Shown piece by piece: positions 4,545 to 13,546 of a stretch of DNA of 18,493 bases. The notes beneath the pieces were generated by a model that saw only the letters and a list, made by a program, of their open reading frames with translations, searched no databases and was not told where the DNA came from. Each line of letters opens with the position of its first letter. Position 1 is the first letter of the stretch. The stretch spans positions 1 through 18,493 of the forward strand of contig CAKSTF010000021.1 in the NCBI GenBank assembly GCA_934491515.1. The letters are read 5' to 3'. Origin of the DNA: an uncultured Eubacteriales bacterium (GTDB lineage Bacteria; Bacillota; Clostridia; Oscillospirales; Acutalibacteraceae). A program made the translations under genes and the position numbers.

Positions 4545-7175
4545 TTATAACTTTTTAAGTTCTTCTATACCGTCGTTTATCATGGCAATCTTTTTAAGCG
4601 CCTTCTCAAGTCCCTCTTTTTGTTTTGCAACAACATCAGCCGGGGCTTTATCCACAAAGTTTTTGTTATTAAGTTTCTTTTCAAAAAACTCTTTGTCAGC
4701 AACCGCTTTTTTAAGGTCGCCTTCAAGGCGCTTTATTTCGGCGGCGCTGTCTACAAGTTCGTTAAGCGGCATAAAGCACACGGCGGAATCCGTAACAACG
4801 CGTACCGTTCCCTCGGTCGGGAAAGACTCACCCGTATTAACTTCGCTTGCCCAGGCAAGGCGGCAGATATACGGCGCACCGGAACGGAAGATATCGGCGT
4901 ATTCGGTCTGTATATTTACGGTAACCTTTTTAGCGGGCGGAACGTTCATTTCGCTTCTGCGGTTCCTTATTGCCTTTATAAGTTCCATTATTTTTGAAAA
5001 ATCATTTGCATAAGAAGAGAAATTAAGTTTTTCATCGTATTTCGGGAACTCGGTCACCATAAGTGCCTCTCCGACATGGGGCATAGACTGCCATATTTCC
5101 TCGGTTATAAACGGCATAAACGGGTGCAGCAGTGCCAATGTGCCAGTAAACACATAGGTAAGCACGGCGCGCGCGGTATCGGCGGCAGCCTTATCATCGC
5201 CGTTCAGTCTCGCTTTACATATTTCAATATACCAGTCGCAGAAAACATCCCAGATAAAATCGTAAAGTTTCTGTACCGCCATACCAAGTTCAAAACTTTC
5301 AAGATTTTCGGTAACATTCTTTACAAGGTCGTTGTACTGCGTTAAAATCCACTTGTCCTCAAGCGCGGTTTTTGAAAGGTCAAGCGGCAAAACGCTGTCG
5401 CTTTCAAGATTCATAAGTATAAATCTTGCGGCGTTCCAGATTTTATTTGCAAAGTTACGGCTTGCCTCTACGCGTTCCTCTATATAGCGCATATCGTTGC
5501 CGGGGCTGTTGCCGGTCGCAAGCGAAAAGCGCAGGGCATCGGCACCGTATTTGTCGATAACTTCAAGCGGGTCTACGCCGTTGCCTAAAGATTTTGACAT
5601 TTTTCTGCCCTGACTGTCCCTTACAAGGCCGTGGATAAGAACGGTATCAAAAGGAACCTCTCCCGTTTGTTCAATTCCCGAGAACATCATACGCATAACC
5701 CAGAACGGGATTATATCATAGCCGGTAACAAGCGTATTTGTGGGATAATAATGCTTCAGTTCTTCGGTTTCTTCGGGCCAGCCGAGGGTTGAAAACGGCC
5801 AAAGTGCCGAAGAAAACCATGTGTCCAGAGTATCGGGGTCCTGCTTTATGTTTTTGCTGTGGCAGTGGCAGCACTCCGTTACGTCTTCCCTTGAAACGGT
5901 GATTTCGCCGCAATCATCGCAATACCACGCAGGTATGCGGTGTCCCCACCAAAGCTGACGGGAAATGCACCAGTCGCGGATATTTTCAAGCCAGTGGAAA
6001 TATATCTTTCCAAATCTTTCGGGAACGAATTTTGTCTCGCCCTTTTTAACGGCTTCAACAGCGGGGCCTGCAAGCGGTTTCATCTTAACAAACCACTGCT
6101 TTGATACCTTGGGCTCTACATTGGTGCCGCAGCGGTAGCATGTGCCCACATTGTGGGTATAGTCCTCGACAAAGAGCAGCGCGCCTTCGCTTTCAAGGTC
6201 CTTAACAATTGCTTTTCTTGCGGTTTCAATATCCATTCCGGCGTACTTCGGGTAATCGGAATTTATGTGCGCATCGTCTGTAAATACATTTATAACCTCA
6301 AGGTTGTGGCGAAGTCCCGCTTCAAAGTCGTTGGGGTCGTGCGCCGGGGTTATCTTAACGGCGCCGGTGCCGAATTCGGGCTCTACAAATTCATCGGCAA
6401 TAACGGGAATTTTTCTGCCCACTATCGGCAAAATAAGTTCCTTGCCCACAACGTCCTTATAACGCTCGTCATCGGGATGAACGGCAACCGCGGTATCACC
6501 GAGCATAGTTTCGGGTCTTGTTGTGGCAATTTCGATATAGCCGCTGCCGTCGGCATACGGATATTTAAGGTGCCAGAAATGACCTGCCTGCTCTTTATAC
6601 TCAACCTCTGCGTCCGAAATAGAGGTAAGGCAATGCGGACACCAGTTGATTATGCGTTCGCCCCTGTATATAAGTCCCTTTTCGTAAAGGTTATTGAAAA
6701 CCTCGCGTACGGCCTTTGAACAACCCTTGTCCATGGTGAAGCGTTCCCTTTCCCAATCGCAGGAAGAACCCATTTTTTTAAGCTGTTCGATAATTCTGCC
6801 GCCGTATTTTTCTTTCCATGCCCAGGCACGCTTCAAAAATCCTTCACGACCGATATCGTCTTTGGATATGCCCTCTTTGCGCATTGCCTCAACGATTTTT
6901 GCCTCCGTTGCGATGGAAGCGTGGTCGGTGCCGGGAAGCCAAAGGGTATCGTAACCCTGCATACGCTTAAAGCGGATAAGAATATCCTGAAGCGTATTGT
7001 CAAGCGCGTGCCCCATATGAAGCTGCCCCGTAATATTCGGAGGCGGAATAACTATCGTATACGTTTCTTTTGATTTATCGCAGGGGGCATGAAAATATCT
7101 GCCCGAAAGCCACATTTTATAAATGCGGTCCTCTACCTCTTTAGGGTCGTACTGTTTTGCAAGAGAGGTATCCAT
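4545..7175 (-). CDS. valS: Valyl-tRNA synthetase
   Basis: This 876-aa class I enzyme charges tRNA-Val. The HIGH signature appears as HMGH (53-56) within PPPNITGQLHMGH, and KMSKS at 525-529 is intact. The editing (CP1) domain spans about 200-335, with TTRPET (218-223) and GTGAVKITPAHDPND (269-283), which removes mischarged threonine. Four cysteine pairs (Cys179/182, 346/349, 419/422, 435-438) suggest zinc-binding knuckles. The C-terminus (about 808-876) is the coiled-coil arm typical of ValRS. The start at 7175 has GGAGTTG at normal spacing. Length is standard. It follows the parC-like gene by 146 bases. I see no T-box leader, although many Firmicute valS genes have one. Confidence 0.97.
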   Translation of the reverse strand: MDTSLAKQYDPKEVEDRIYKMWLSGRYFHAPCDKSKETYTIVIPPPNITGQLHMGHALDNTLQDILIRFKRMQGYDTLWLPGTDHASIATEAKIVEAMRKEGISKDDIGREGFLKRAWAWKEKYGGRIIEQLKKMGSSCDWERERFTMDKGCSKAVREVFNNLYEKGLIYRGERIINWCPHCLTSISDAEVEYKEQAGHFWHLKYPYADGSGYIEIATTRPETMLGDTAVAVHPDDERYKDVVGKELILPIVGRKIPVIADEFVEPEFGTGAVKITPAHDPNDFEAGLRHNLEVINVFTDDAHINSDYPKYAGMDIETARKAIVKDLESEGALLFVEDYTHNVGTCYRCGTNVEPKVSKQWFVKMKPLAGPAVEAVKKGETKFVPERFGKIYFHWLENIRDWCISRQLWWGHRIPAWYCDDCGEITVSREDVTECCHCHSKNIKQDPDTLDTWFSSALWPFSTLGWPEETEELKHYYPTNTLVTGYDIIPFWVMRMMFSGIEQTGEVPFDTVLIHGLVRDSQGRKMSKSLGNGVDPLEVIDKYGADALRFSLATGNSPGNDMRYIEERVEASRNFANKIWNAARFILMNLESDSVLPLDLSKTALEDKWILTQYNDLVKNVTENLESFELGMAVQKLYDFIWDVFCDWYIEICKARLNGDDKAAADTARAVLTYVFTGTLALLHPFMPFITEEIWQSMPHVGEALMVTEFPKYDEKLNFSSYANDFSKIMELIKAIRNRRSEMNVPPAKKVTVNIQTEYADIFRSGAPYICRLAWASEVNTGESFPTEGTVRVVTDSAVCFMPLNELVDSAAEIKRLEGDLKKAVADKEFFEKKLNNKNFVDKAPADVVAKQKEGLEKALKKIAMINDGIEELKKL

Positions 7176-7264
7176 TTTTTATCAACTCCAAATTTTTTAA
7201 ATATTTAAGAATATAACTTGAATATCGGTCAATAATAAAACTGTCAGTCAGAACTAACGCGTTT

Positions 7265-7294
7265 GCGGTTCGGGCTGTCAACCGCCCGAACTGC
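7265..7294 (-). promoter_or_regulatory. Strong hairpin between the parC-like gene and valS
   Basis: An 11-base-pair stem (7265-7275 with 7284-7294, one G-T pair, core GTTCGGGC/GCCCGAAC) has an eight-base loop. No T run follows on either strand, so it is not a standard terminator. A weaker hairpin (AAAC.ACC / GGTAGTTT, about 7298-7318) precedes it. It could be an RNA processing or pausing site in a parE-parC-valS transcript. It lacks the T-box sequence. Confidence 0.4.
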
Positions 7295-7321
7295 AGGAAA
7301 CTACCGTTTGGGTGGTTTGCT

Positions 7322-9565
7322 TTATATATCAAGTTTTTGCTGTTTTACTTCCCCCGCCGGTTTTAAACTGCCGGCTGCGGGAAGATTTTTTGTTTTATAG
7401 CGGTGTTCCGATTCAAGCGAACCGCTTTTATAGACTCGTACGTCATAAACTCGATGTCCCTTTTTCTGGGTCATAACCGCTATACCGCCGTTGTCCTTTG
7501 CCGCTTTTTCAGGGATGGACGCCGTATTAACTATCAGCATACGCTTGCTTGTTGACTTTAACAGTATATCACAATTTTCTTTAAAGTAAAGCGCGGTATG
7601 AAGCGTGTACTTATCGCAATATGCTTTTATAAGCTTTTTACGGTTGGTTTTGGTAACATAAGAGGAAAGCGGAACTTTCGCTATTCTGCCGTTATCGAAA
7701 ACAAACAGCATAAATCCCGAATAGTCCTTGGTGTTTACCATATAAATTGCATTTTCGCCCTCGTCGAACTGCAGCGCCGACGCCGCAAAATCGCCCAAAA
7801 CGCTCGCCTTTGTATCGGAAAAGTCCGCGACCCGCGATTTATAGACCTGATGCGCCGAGGTAAAGAAAAGCAATTCTTCGGCATTTGAGGATTCGACCGT
7901 TTCTATTATCTTATCCCCTTCTTTCAGTTTCTGCTCACTGCTCATCCGCAAAGACTGCGGCATAATCTTTTTAAAGTATCCCTCTTTTGTAAAGAACAGG
8001 GTAACGGGATAATCCTCAACCGTTTCAAGTTCCTCCGCCGAATCGTCCGAAGAGGCGGATATTATCGCCGTGCGGCGGTCTTTGCCGTATTTTTTCGCAA
8101 CCTCGGTAAGTTCCGATATTATTATCTTTTTGATTCTGGACTTGGAATCGAGTATATCCTGCATATCTTCAATTTCCGACTGCAGTTTTTCCGTTTCCTC
8201 AAGGCGTTTTAAAATATACTCGCGGTTTAAATGGCGAAGTTTTATTTCCGCCACGTACTCGGCCTGAATTTCGTCTATGCCGAAACCTATCATAAGGTTA
8301 GGCACAACCTCTTTTTCCTGCTGTGTTTCCCTTACTATCTTTATCGCCTTATCAATATCGAGAAGTATTTTTTCCATACCTCTTAAAAGGTGCAGTTTGT
8401 CTTTCGCCTTTGAAAGGCTGAAAAACACCCTGCGGCGCACACACTCGGTACGGAAAGCGACCCATTCGTCGATTATTTCCTTAACGCCCATAACGCGCGG
8501 TGACGACGCGATGAGAATATTGAAATTGCAGGCAAAACTGTCCTGCAAAGGGGTCATACGGAAAAGTTTTTTCATAAGTTTTTCCGGATCGGTTCCGCGC
8601 TTTAAGTCTATCGTTATCTGAAGACCCGAAAGGTCGGTTTCGTCGCGGATATCGCTTACTTCGGTTACCTTTTTCGCTTTAACAAGATCCACTACCGCTT
8701 CAATCACAGCCTCAACCGTGGTTGTGGGCGGTATTGATTTTATATCTATGCAGTTGTTTGCCTTATCGTATTCGTAGGTTCCGCGAACCTTGAAAGAGCC
8801 CCTGCCCGTTTCGTATATCCGTTCCATATCGGCGCGGTTATAAAGCAGTTCGCCGCCTATCGGAAAATCGGGTGCTAAAAGCGTGTCGGCAACGTTTATA
8901 TCCTTATCTTTAATATACGCTATCGTGGTTTCGCATACTTCTCTTAAATTAAAGGGGCAAATCTTGCTTGCCATACCTGCCGCAATACCGGTGTTTGCGT
9001 TTACAAGTATCGTAGGGAAAGTAACCGGAAAAAGCACAGGCTCTTTTACCGTTGCGTCATAGTTATCCACAAAGTCAACGGTGTCCTTATCAATATCCGC
9101 AAAAAGTTCGGCGGATATCGGTGCCAGTTTCGCCTCGGTATAACGGGAGGCGGCATATTGCATATCGCGTGAATACGCCTTGCCGAACGAACCTTTTGAC
9201 TGCACAAACGGATGCAAAAGTGCCTCGTTACCCTCGGAAAGACGTACCATCGTCTCGTATATGGCGGCGTCGCCGTGAGGATTTAACTGCATCGTTCTGC
9301 CGACTATGTTTGCGGACTTAACGGTAGAACCGTTTAAAAGTCCCATATTGTACATGGTGTAAAGCAATTTGCGGTGCGAGGGTTTAAAGCCGTCAATTTC
9401 GGGAATGGCGCGGGAAATTATAACGCTCATAGCATACGGCATAAAGTTAGACTTCAAAGTATCCGTTACGGGGCTTTCCGCAATCGTGCCGGCGCCTGCT
9501 ATATAAGCGTTCATATTTATCGGTTTTTTCTTTTCTTTTACGGTTTCCTTTTTTTTCGGAGCCAT
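7322..9565 (-). CDS. Type II topoisomerase subunit A, ParC-like (divergent)
   Basis: This 747-aa subunit cuts and rejoins DNA together with the ParE-like partner encoded just upstream. The winged-helix region has the catalytic tyrosine Tyr142 in ASRYTEAKL (139-147). The quinolone-binding stretch reads NPHGDAAIYE (95-104), with Ala100 where E. coli GyrA has Ser83 and Glu104 for Asp87. VNANTGIAAGMAS and a tower/coiled-coil segment (about 400-480) follow. The C-terminal part looks like a shortened beta-pinwheel; QKKGHRV (700-706) is at best a remnant of the GyrA box QRRGGKG, which argues for topoisomerase IV activity over gyrase. A lysine-rich tail starts the protein (MAPKKKETVKEKKK). The start has GGGAGAG nearby and lies 12 bases after parE. 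A chromosomal gyrase pair presumably exists elsewhere. Confidence 0.85.
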   Translation of the reverse strand: MAPKKKETVKEKKKPINMNAYIAGAGTIAESPVTDTLKSNFMPYAMSVIISRAIPEIDGFKPSHRKLLYTMYNMGLLNGSTVKSANIVGRTMQLNPHGDAAIYETMVRLSEGNEALLHPFVQSKGSFGKAYSRDMQYAASRYTEAKLAPISAELFADIDKDTVDFVDNYDATVKEPVLFPVTFPTILVNANTGIAAGMASKICPFNLREVCETTIAYIKDKDINVADTLLAPDFPIGGELLYNRADMERIYETGRGSFKVRGTYEYDKANNCIDIKSIPPTTTVEAVIEAVVDLVKAKKVTEVSDIRDETDLSGLQITIDLKRGTDPEKLMKKLFRMTPLQDSFACNFNILIASSPRVMGVKEIIDEWVAFRTECVRRRVFFSLSKAKDKLHLLRGMEKILLDIDKAIKIVRETQQEKEVVPNLMIGFGIDEIQAEYVAEIKLRHLNREYILKRLEETEKLQSEIEDMQDILDSKSRIKKIIISELTEVAKKYGKDRRTAIISASSDDSAEELETVEDYPVTLFFTKEGYFKKIMPQSLRMSSEQKLKEGDKIIETVESSNAEELLFFTSAHQVYKSRVADFSDTKASVLGDFAASALQFDEGENAIYMVNTKDYSGFMLFVFDNGRIAKVPLSSYVTKTNRKKLIKAYCDKYTLHTALYFKENCDILLKSTSKRMLIVNTASIPEKAAKDNGGIAVMTQKKGHRVYDVRVYKSGSLESEHRYKTKNLPAAGSLKPAGEVKQQKLDI

Positions 9566-9577
9566 CTTTCTCTCCCT

Positions 9578-11563
9578 TTAACTTAAATCTGCGTCATCCA
9601 TATAAAGATAACCGTTTTCGGCAATATATTCTTTTCTGCCCTGCAAATTATCGCCCAAAAGCAATTCAAACATATCGCTTGTGCGTGCGGCGTCTTCAGG
9701 CAGAATCTTTATAAGGCGTCTTGTTTCGGGATTCATGGTGGTAAGACTCATCATATCCGCCTGGTTTTCACCGAGTCCCTTACTTCTTTGCAGGGTGTAT
9801 TTCTCTTTGCCTACCATATTTTCCAATATATCGTTCTTTTCGTTTTCATCGTACGCAAAGTAGGTCTTTGTTTTTGTGTTTATTTCATAAAGCGGAGTTT
9901 CCGCAATAAACACCCTGCCCTCGTTTATAAGCGTGGGTGTAAGACGGTATATCATGGTAAGAATAAGGGTTCTTATATGGAATCCGTCAACATCGGCATC
10001 GGTACAGATTATTATTTTATTCCAGCGCAGATTTGCAAGGTCAAAGTTTGAAAGCCCTTTATTGGCCTTTGATTTTACTTCTACGCCGCAGCCGAGAACC
10101 TTTAAAAGGTCGGTTATTATGTCGCTTTTAAAAATCTTATCATACTCGACTTTAAGGCAGTTGAGTATCTTGCCGCGCACCGGCATTATTGCCTGAAATG
10201 CCGCGTCACGGGCAAGTTTACACGAACCGAGAGCCGAATCGCCCTCAACTATATAAAGTTCGCGCTCGTTCACGTCACGGCTTCTGCAGTCGACAAATTT
10301 CTGTATCCTGTCGGTTATCGCGTTGCCGGTTGCAAGCGTCTTTTTAAGATTTATGCGTTCGCGCTCGCTTTTTTCGCGGCTTCTTTTATTTATCAGCACC
10401 TGCTCGGCTATTTTATCGGCATCCGTACGGTTTTCAATAAAATAGACCTCTAACTGGTGGCGGAAAAACTCGGTCATAGCCTCGGCTATAAACTTGTTGG
10501 TTATCGCCTTTTTAGTCTGGTTTTCATAAGAGGTCATCGTTGAAAAGGAGGATACCACAAGCACAAGACATTCCTCAACGTCGGCAAAAGTAATTTTACT
10601 TTCGTTTGCCTTGTATTTGCCCGTTTGCTTTATATAATTGTCTATCTGGTAAACAAAGGCGTTCCTTACCGCCTTTTCGGGCGCACCGCCGTATTCAAGC
10701 CAGCTTGAATTGTGGTAATACTCTTTCAAAGTGTGCAGGTTTGAAAACGTGAGCGCCGCGTTGATCTTTACCTTATATTCGGGTTTGTCCGCACGGTCGC
10801 GACCTTTGCGCTCGGTATGCCAAACGTTTATTGCCGTAAGATGTTCTTCACCCACGGTTTCGGCAACATAATCGCTTATGCCGTTTTTATAAATTATTTC
10901 CTCCGTTACAAAGCGGTTTCCCTGCTGCTCGCGGAATTCAAACAAAAGTCCGTCGTTTACTATCGCCTGACGGCGCAGAGTGTCGATAAAATACTCTCTC
11001 GGTACGGCGATATCGGTAAACACCTCAAGGTCGGGTTTCCAGCGCGTCTTGGTGCCTGTGTCCCTGCCCGAATAAGGTTCTTTTTTAAGGCCGCCTACGT
11101 TGTATCCCTTTTCAAAGTGAAGATTGTATTTAAATCCGTCGCGCTTTATTTCAACATCCATATATTCCGAAGAATACTGCGTAGAGCAAAGACCGAGGCC
11201 GTTAAGGCCGACGGAATATTCGTAGTTTGCGCCGTCGTTCGTGTTGTATTTACCGCCTGCGTAAAGTTCGCAGTAAAGCAGTTCCCAGTTGTAGCACTGT
11301 TCCTTGTTGTTAAAATCCACCGGCGCGCCGCGTCCGAAATCCTGAACTTCTATCGAGCCGTCGGAATAATTTGTTACAACGATTTTTTTGCCGTAACCCT
11401 CGCGTGCCTCGTCTATGGAATTTGATATTATTTCAAAAACAGAATGTTCGCAGCCGTCAAGCCCGTCCGAACCGAAAATAACGCCCGGGCGTTTACGCAC
11501 ACGGTCGGGACCTTCAAGTTTGCGAATACTTTCATTTGTGTATTCCGCTTTTTTAGAAGCCAC
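9578..11563 (-). CDS. Type II topoisomerase subunit B, ParE-like (divergent)
   Basis: This 661-aa ATPase subunit partners the ParC-like protein downstream. The GHKL site shows EIISNSIDEA (44-53), DFGRG (75-79) and YSVGLNGLG (116-124), the last with Asn where most GyrB/ParE have His. The TOPRIM domain has EGDSALG (440-446), PVRGKILNC (461-469) and DADVDG (522-527); canonical family members read EGDSAGG. SKGLGE precedes the C-terminal domain. Length fits ParE without the gyrase insertion. The start codon is GTG (11563-11561) after AAAGGGGAA; no in-frame ATG nearby would keep the ATPase domain. It is the first gene of the parE-parC pair, under a strong sigma-A promoter. The pair is more divergent than a typical gyrase. 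Confidence 0.87.
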   Translation of the reverse strand: MASKKAEYTNESIRKLEGPDRVRKRPGVIFGSDGLDGCEHSVFEIISNSIDEAREGYGKKIVVTNYSDGSIEVQDFGRGAPVDFNNKEQCYNWELLYCELYAGGKYNTNDGANYEYSVGLNGLGLCSTQYSSEYMDVEIKRDGFKYNLHFEKGYNVGGLKKEPYSGRDTGTKTRWKPDLEVFTDIAVPREYFIDTLRRQAIVNDGLLFEFREQQGNRFVTEEIIYKNGISDYVAETVGEEHLTAINVWHTERKGRDRADKPEYKVKINAALTFSNLHTLKEYYHNSSWLEYGGAPEKAVRNAFVYQIDNYIKQTGKYKANESKITFADVEECLVLVVSSFSTMTSYENQTKKAITNKFIAEAMTEFFRHQLEVYFIENRTDADKIAEQVLINKRSREKSERERINLKKTLATGNAITDRIQKFVDCRSRDVNERELYIVEGDSALGSCKLARDAAFQAIMPVRGKILNCLKVEYDKIFKSDIITDLLKVLGCGVEVKSKANKGLSNFDLANLRWNKIIICTDADVDGFHIRTLILTMIYRLTPTLINEGRVFIAETPLYEINTKTKTYFAYDENEKNDILENMVGKEKYTLQRSKGLGENQADMMSLTTMNPETRRLIKILPEDAARTSDMFELLLGDNLQGRKEYIAENGYLYMDDADLS

Positions 11564-11609
11564 AAAATTTCCCCTTTCACATAAGGTAAAATCTACATAT
11601 ACAGCTGAT

Positions 11610-11639
11610 ATTATATACTATATATAGTGTTTCAGTCAA
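11610..11639 (-). promoter_or_regulatory. Sigma-A promoter for the parE-parC pair
   Basis: On the minus strand TTGACT (11634-11639) and TATAAT (11610-11615) are 18 bases apart. The spacer contains a perfect 12-base palindrome, ACTATATATAGT (11617-11628), which may be only AT-rich sequence or an operator. Predicted start is near 11603, about 40 bases before the GTG start codon. Confidence 0.7.
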
Positions 11640-11645
11640 GTATTT

Positions 11646-11682
11646 AAACACCCTGTAAGGCTTTAACTCTTACAGGGTGTTT
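11646..11682 (-). terminator. Terminator overlapping the end of the MFS gene
   Basis: A perfect 14-base-pair stem (11646-11659 with 11669-11682) has a nine-base loop containing the MFS stop codon. Its upstream arm (minus strand) encodes the last residues QTPCK. The following T tract is short (TTTAAATA), so termination may be partial; it lies just in front of the parE promoter. Confidence 0.75.
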
Positions 11683-12916
11683 GTTTCTTAAAAAACTTTT
11701 TCATATATACAAGTAAAAGCGCACCTAATATCGGGAAAACGGCGGCAATCAGCATGCCGACTTTAAACCCTACCTGTTCCGGCGTAATCGACATGGCGTT
11801 TCCTATGTTTTCCGCCCACTTTGTAAGGGCGATATTGTCAACAACGATTCCCAAAGTCTGCGGTGCTACGGAAGCGCCGAAATCCCCGCCGGCAGCCATC
11901 AGGGCGTATGCCGCAACACCTGCGGCAGGTATCTTTTCCTCCATCAGTATAAGCGTTCCCGGCCAAAGCATTGATGTGCACACGCCGAGCGCCACGCAAA
12001 AAATAAGCGACAGCGCCGCGTTTGTCGAGGCGGCAACCGCAAAATAGCAACCGGCGGCGCCCAACATACTTATCATAAGCGTTTTAAATATATTCTTTCC
12101 GAACTTTGCGTATGCGGTTCTTGTAAGCGCCAGAAGTACCGCAAACAGCGACATACCGAGAACATCTCCCCACACCTTCGGAATTTCGATAACGGTTTCC
12201 GTGTACACGGATATCCAGTTTGACATCGTGTTTTCGGCACAGGCGCCCAAAAATATGCAAAGCATACACAAAAGAAGTTCCTTTGTACGGTGCCTATTTT
12301 CTGCGGTTTTCACGCTGTTGTTCTGCATATCCATACACGGCAGCGGACACAAAGTAAGCAAAAAGGATGCCGCCGTCGGCAGCACGGCCCAAAAGACCGT
12401 AAGATACATCCAATATTCTTTGCCGACAAACCGAAGAAACAACGTGCTTATTATTACAACGCCGACAAGTCCGTACCCGTAAAGCGCGTGGAGAGTGCTC
12501 ATATCCTTTTCCGGCGTATCGGAAGGACAGGCCGCCACGGTGGGACTTAAAAGCACCTCGCCAAGCCCTGCCGCCGCCGAAAAAATAAACGTTCCGATAA
12601 GCAGTCCGGCATAGGCGTACTGCGGAAAAAGCATTGGCACCAAAGCATATATGCACAGCCCCGAAGCGGTTATAAGCGGCATAAGGCGGATGGTTTTGTG
12701 AATGTTAAAGTATTTGGCAAAAAAGCTGAAAATAAGGTCCACACCGAGTTGCGTACAGAAATTGACAAGGACAAGCGTTCCGAGTAAAGTGTAGGATATC
12801 CCGTACATTTCTTTAAATATTGCAAACAGCAGCGGCGGCAGACTGAACACCGACGACATTGCAAGATATGTAAAATAACATGTAAGTTTTGTTCTTTTGA
12901 ATTTGTCTTTCGCCAT
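11663..12916 (-). CDS. Major facilitator superfamily permease
   Basis: This 417-aa protein has about twelve hydrophobic segments with a hydrophilic loop near the middle (CMDMQNNSVKTAENRHRTKE, about 205-224), the usual 6+6 MFS layout. Its shape and the start (LTCYFTYLAMSSVFSLPPLLF) resemble the FucP-like sugar permeases, but I cannot assign a substrate. It ends in a positively charged tail that overlaps the terminator. The start has GGGTGAA upstream. It follows the acetyltransferase gene by 54 bases and is probably on the same transcript. There is no nearby sugar metabolism gene to suggest a role. Confidence 0.85.
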   Translation of the reverse strand: MAKDKFKRTKLTCYFTYLAMSSVFSLPPLLFAIFKEMYGISYTLLGTLVLVNFCTQLGVDLIFSFFAKYFNIHKTIRLMPLITASGLCIYALVPMLFPQYAYAGLLIGTFIFSAAAGLGEVLLSPTVAACPSDTPEKDMSTLHALYGYGLVGVVIISTLFLRFVGKEYWMYLTVFWAVLPTAASFLLTLCPLPCMDMQNNSVKTAENRHRTKELLLCMLCIFLGACAENTMSNWISVYTETVIEIPKVWGDVLGMSLFAVLLALTRTAYAKFGKNIFKTLMISMLGAAGCYFAVAASTNAALSLIFCVALGVCTSMLWPGTLILMEEKIPAAGVAAYALMAAGGDFGASVAPQTLGIVVDNIALTKWAENIGNAMSITPEQVGFKVGMLIAAVFPILGALLLVYMKKFFKKQTPCKS

Positions 12917-12970
12917 ATTTATTCACCCGTTTCGGCAAATCTTTACGGTGCAAAAAAGCGCCTTTTAAAA

Positions 12971-13453
12971 TTACAGTTTCTTTAGGTAAAAGCAATTCAT
13001 TGTGCCGTGCATTGCGGCTGCCGGCTTTTCGATTTTGTGAAAGCCCATCTTTTCATATAAAGCGAGTGCCGCTTTAAGATTTGTATGCGTTTCAAGATAC
13101 AGATTTCCGTATCCGACCGACCTTGCCCAGTCCTCTGCCGTTTGCGCAAGCGCTTTTCCGTAGCCCTTGCCTTTTGCGGAATCGTCAAGATAAAGTTTCT
13201 GAAGTTCGGCACAGTTTTCCATTCCGTCGAATTCCGCAACACCAGCGCCGCCGATAACCTGCCCCTCTTCGTTCAGCGCAACAAAATAAACACGCTTTAA
13301 AGGGTCTTTGTTATAGAATTCACTTAAATGCTCCAGTTCGGGGTCAAAATATGCGGTTCCCTTAATGTTCAAACCGTTCTTTTCCAGATTGGCGCGAACG
13401 ATAGCGGCGATTCTTTCATCGTCGGCTTTTGTTATTTTTCTGTATTTGAGCAT
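12971..13453 (-). CDS. GNAT family N-acetyltransferase
   Basis: This 160-aa protein has the GNAT fold. Motif A is clear: QKLYLDDSAKGKGYGKAL (85-102), with the acetyl-CoA pyrophosphate loop KGKGYGKA, followed by the helix AALALYEKMGF (128-138) that completes the CoA site. VIGGAGVAEF (67-76) is the central strand. The substrate is not evident. The start at 13453 has GGAG eight bases upstream; in-frame upstream ATGs (13483, 13477 and 13474) lack a ribosome site. It lies between the tRNA terminator and the MFS gene and so belongs to the host side of the prophage junction. A short AAAAGGCGCTTTTTT hairpin follows but looks too weak to separate it from the MFS gene. Confidence 0.88.
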   Translation of the reverse strand: MLKYRKITKADDERIAAIVRANLEKNGLNIKGTAYFDPELEHLSEFYNKDPLKRVYFVALNEEGQVIGGAGVAEFDGMENCAELQKLYLDDSAKGKGYGKALAQTAEDWARSVGYGNLYLETHTNLKAALALYEKMGFHKIEKPAAAMHGTMNCFYLKKL

Positions 13454-13513
13454 TATGTTTTCTCCGTGTTTCATCATAAGCAAATGATAAGCTGTTAAGC
13501 GTTGATACAGTGA

Positions 13514-13545
13514 AAAAAGGACTTAGCATACGCTAAGTCCTTTTT
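13514..13545 (-). terminator. Terminator of the interrupted host tRNA gene
   Basis: A perfect 14-base-pair stem (13514-13527 with 13532-13545) with loop ATAC (plus strand) is followed by T residues on the minus strand. It sits one base beyond the CCA end of the tRNA remnant, the usual place for a tRNA terminator. It supports the idea that the tRNA was transcribed leftwards before phage integration. Confidence 0.85.
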
Positions 13546-13546
13546 C

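Noticed and set aside
7176..7321. T-box riboswitch upstream of valS
   Set aside because: The T-box consensus is absent on the minus strand and the gap is too short for a standard T-box.
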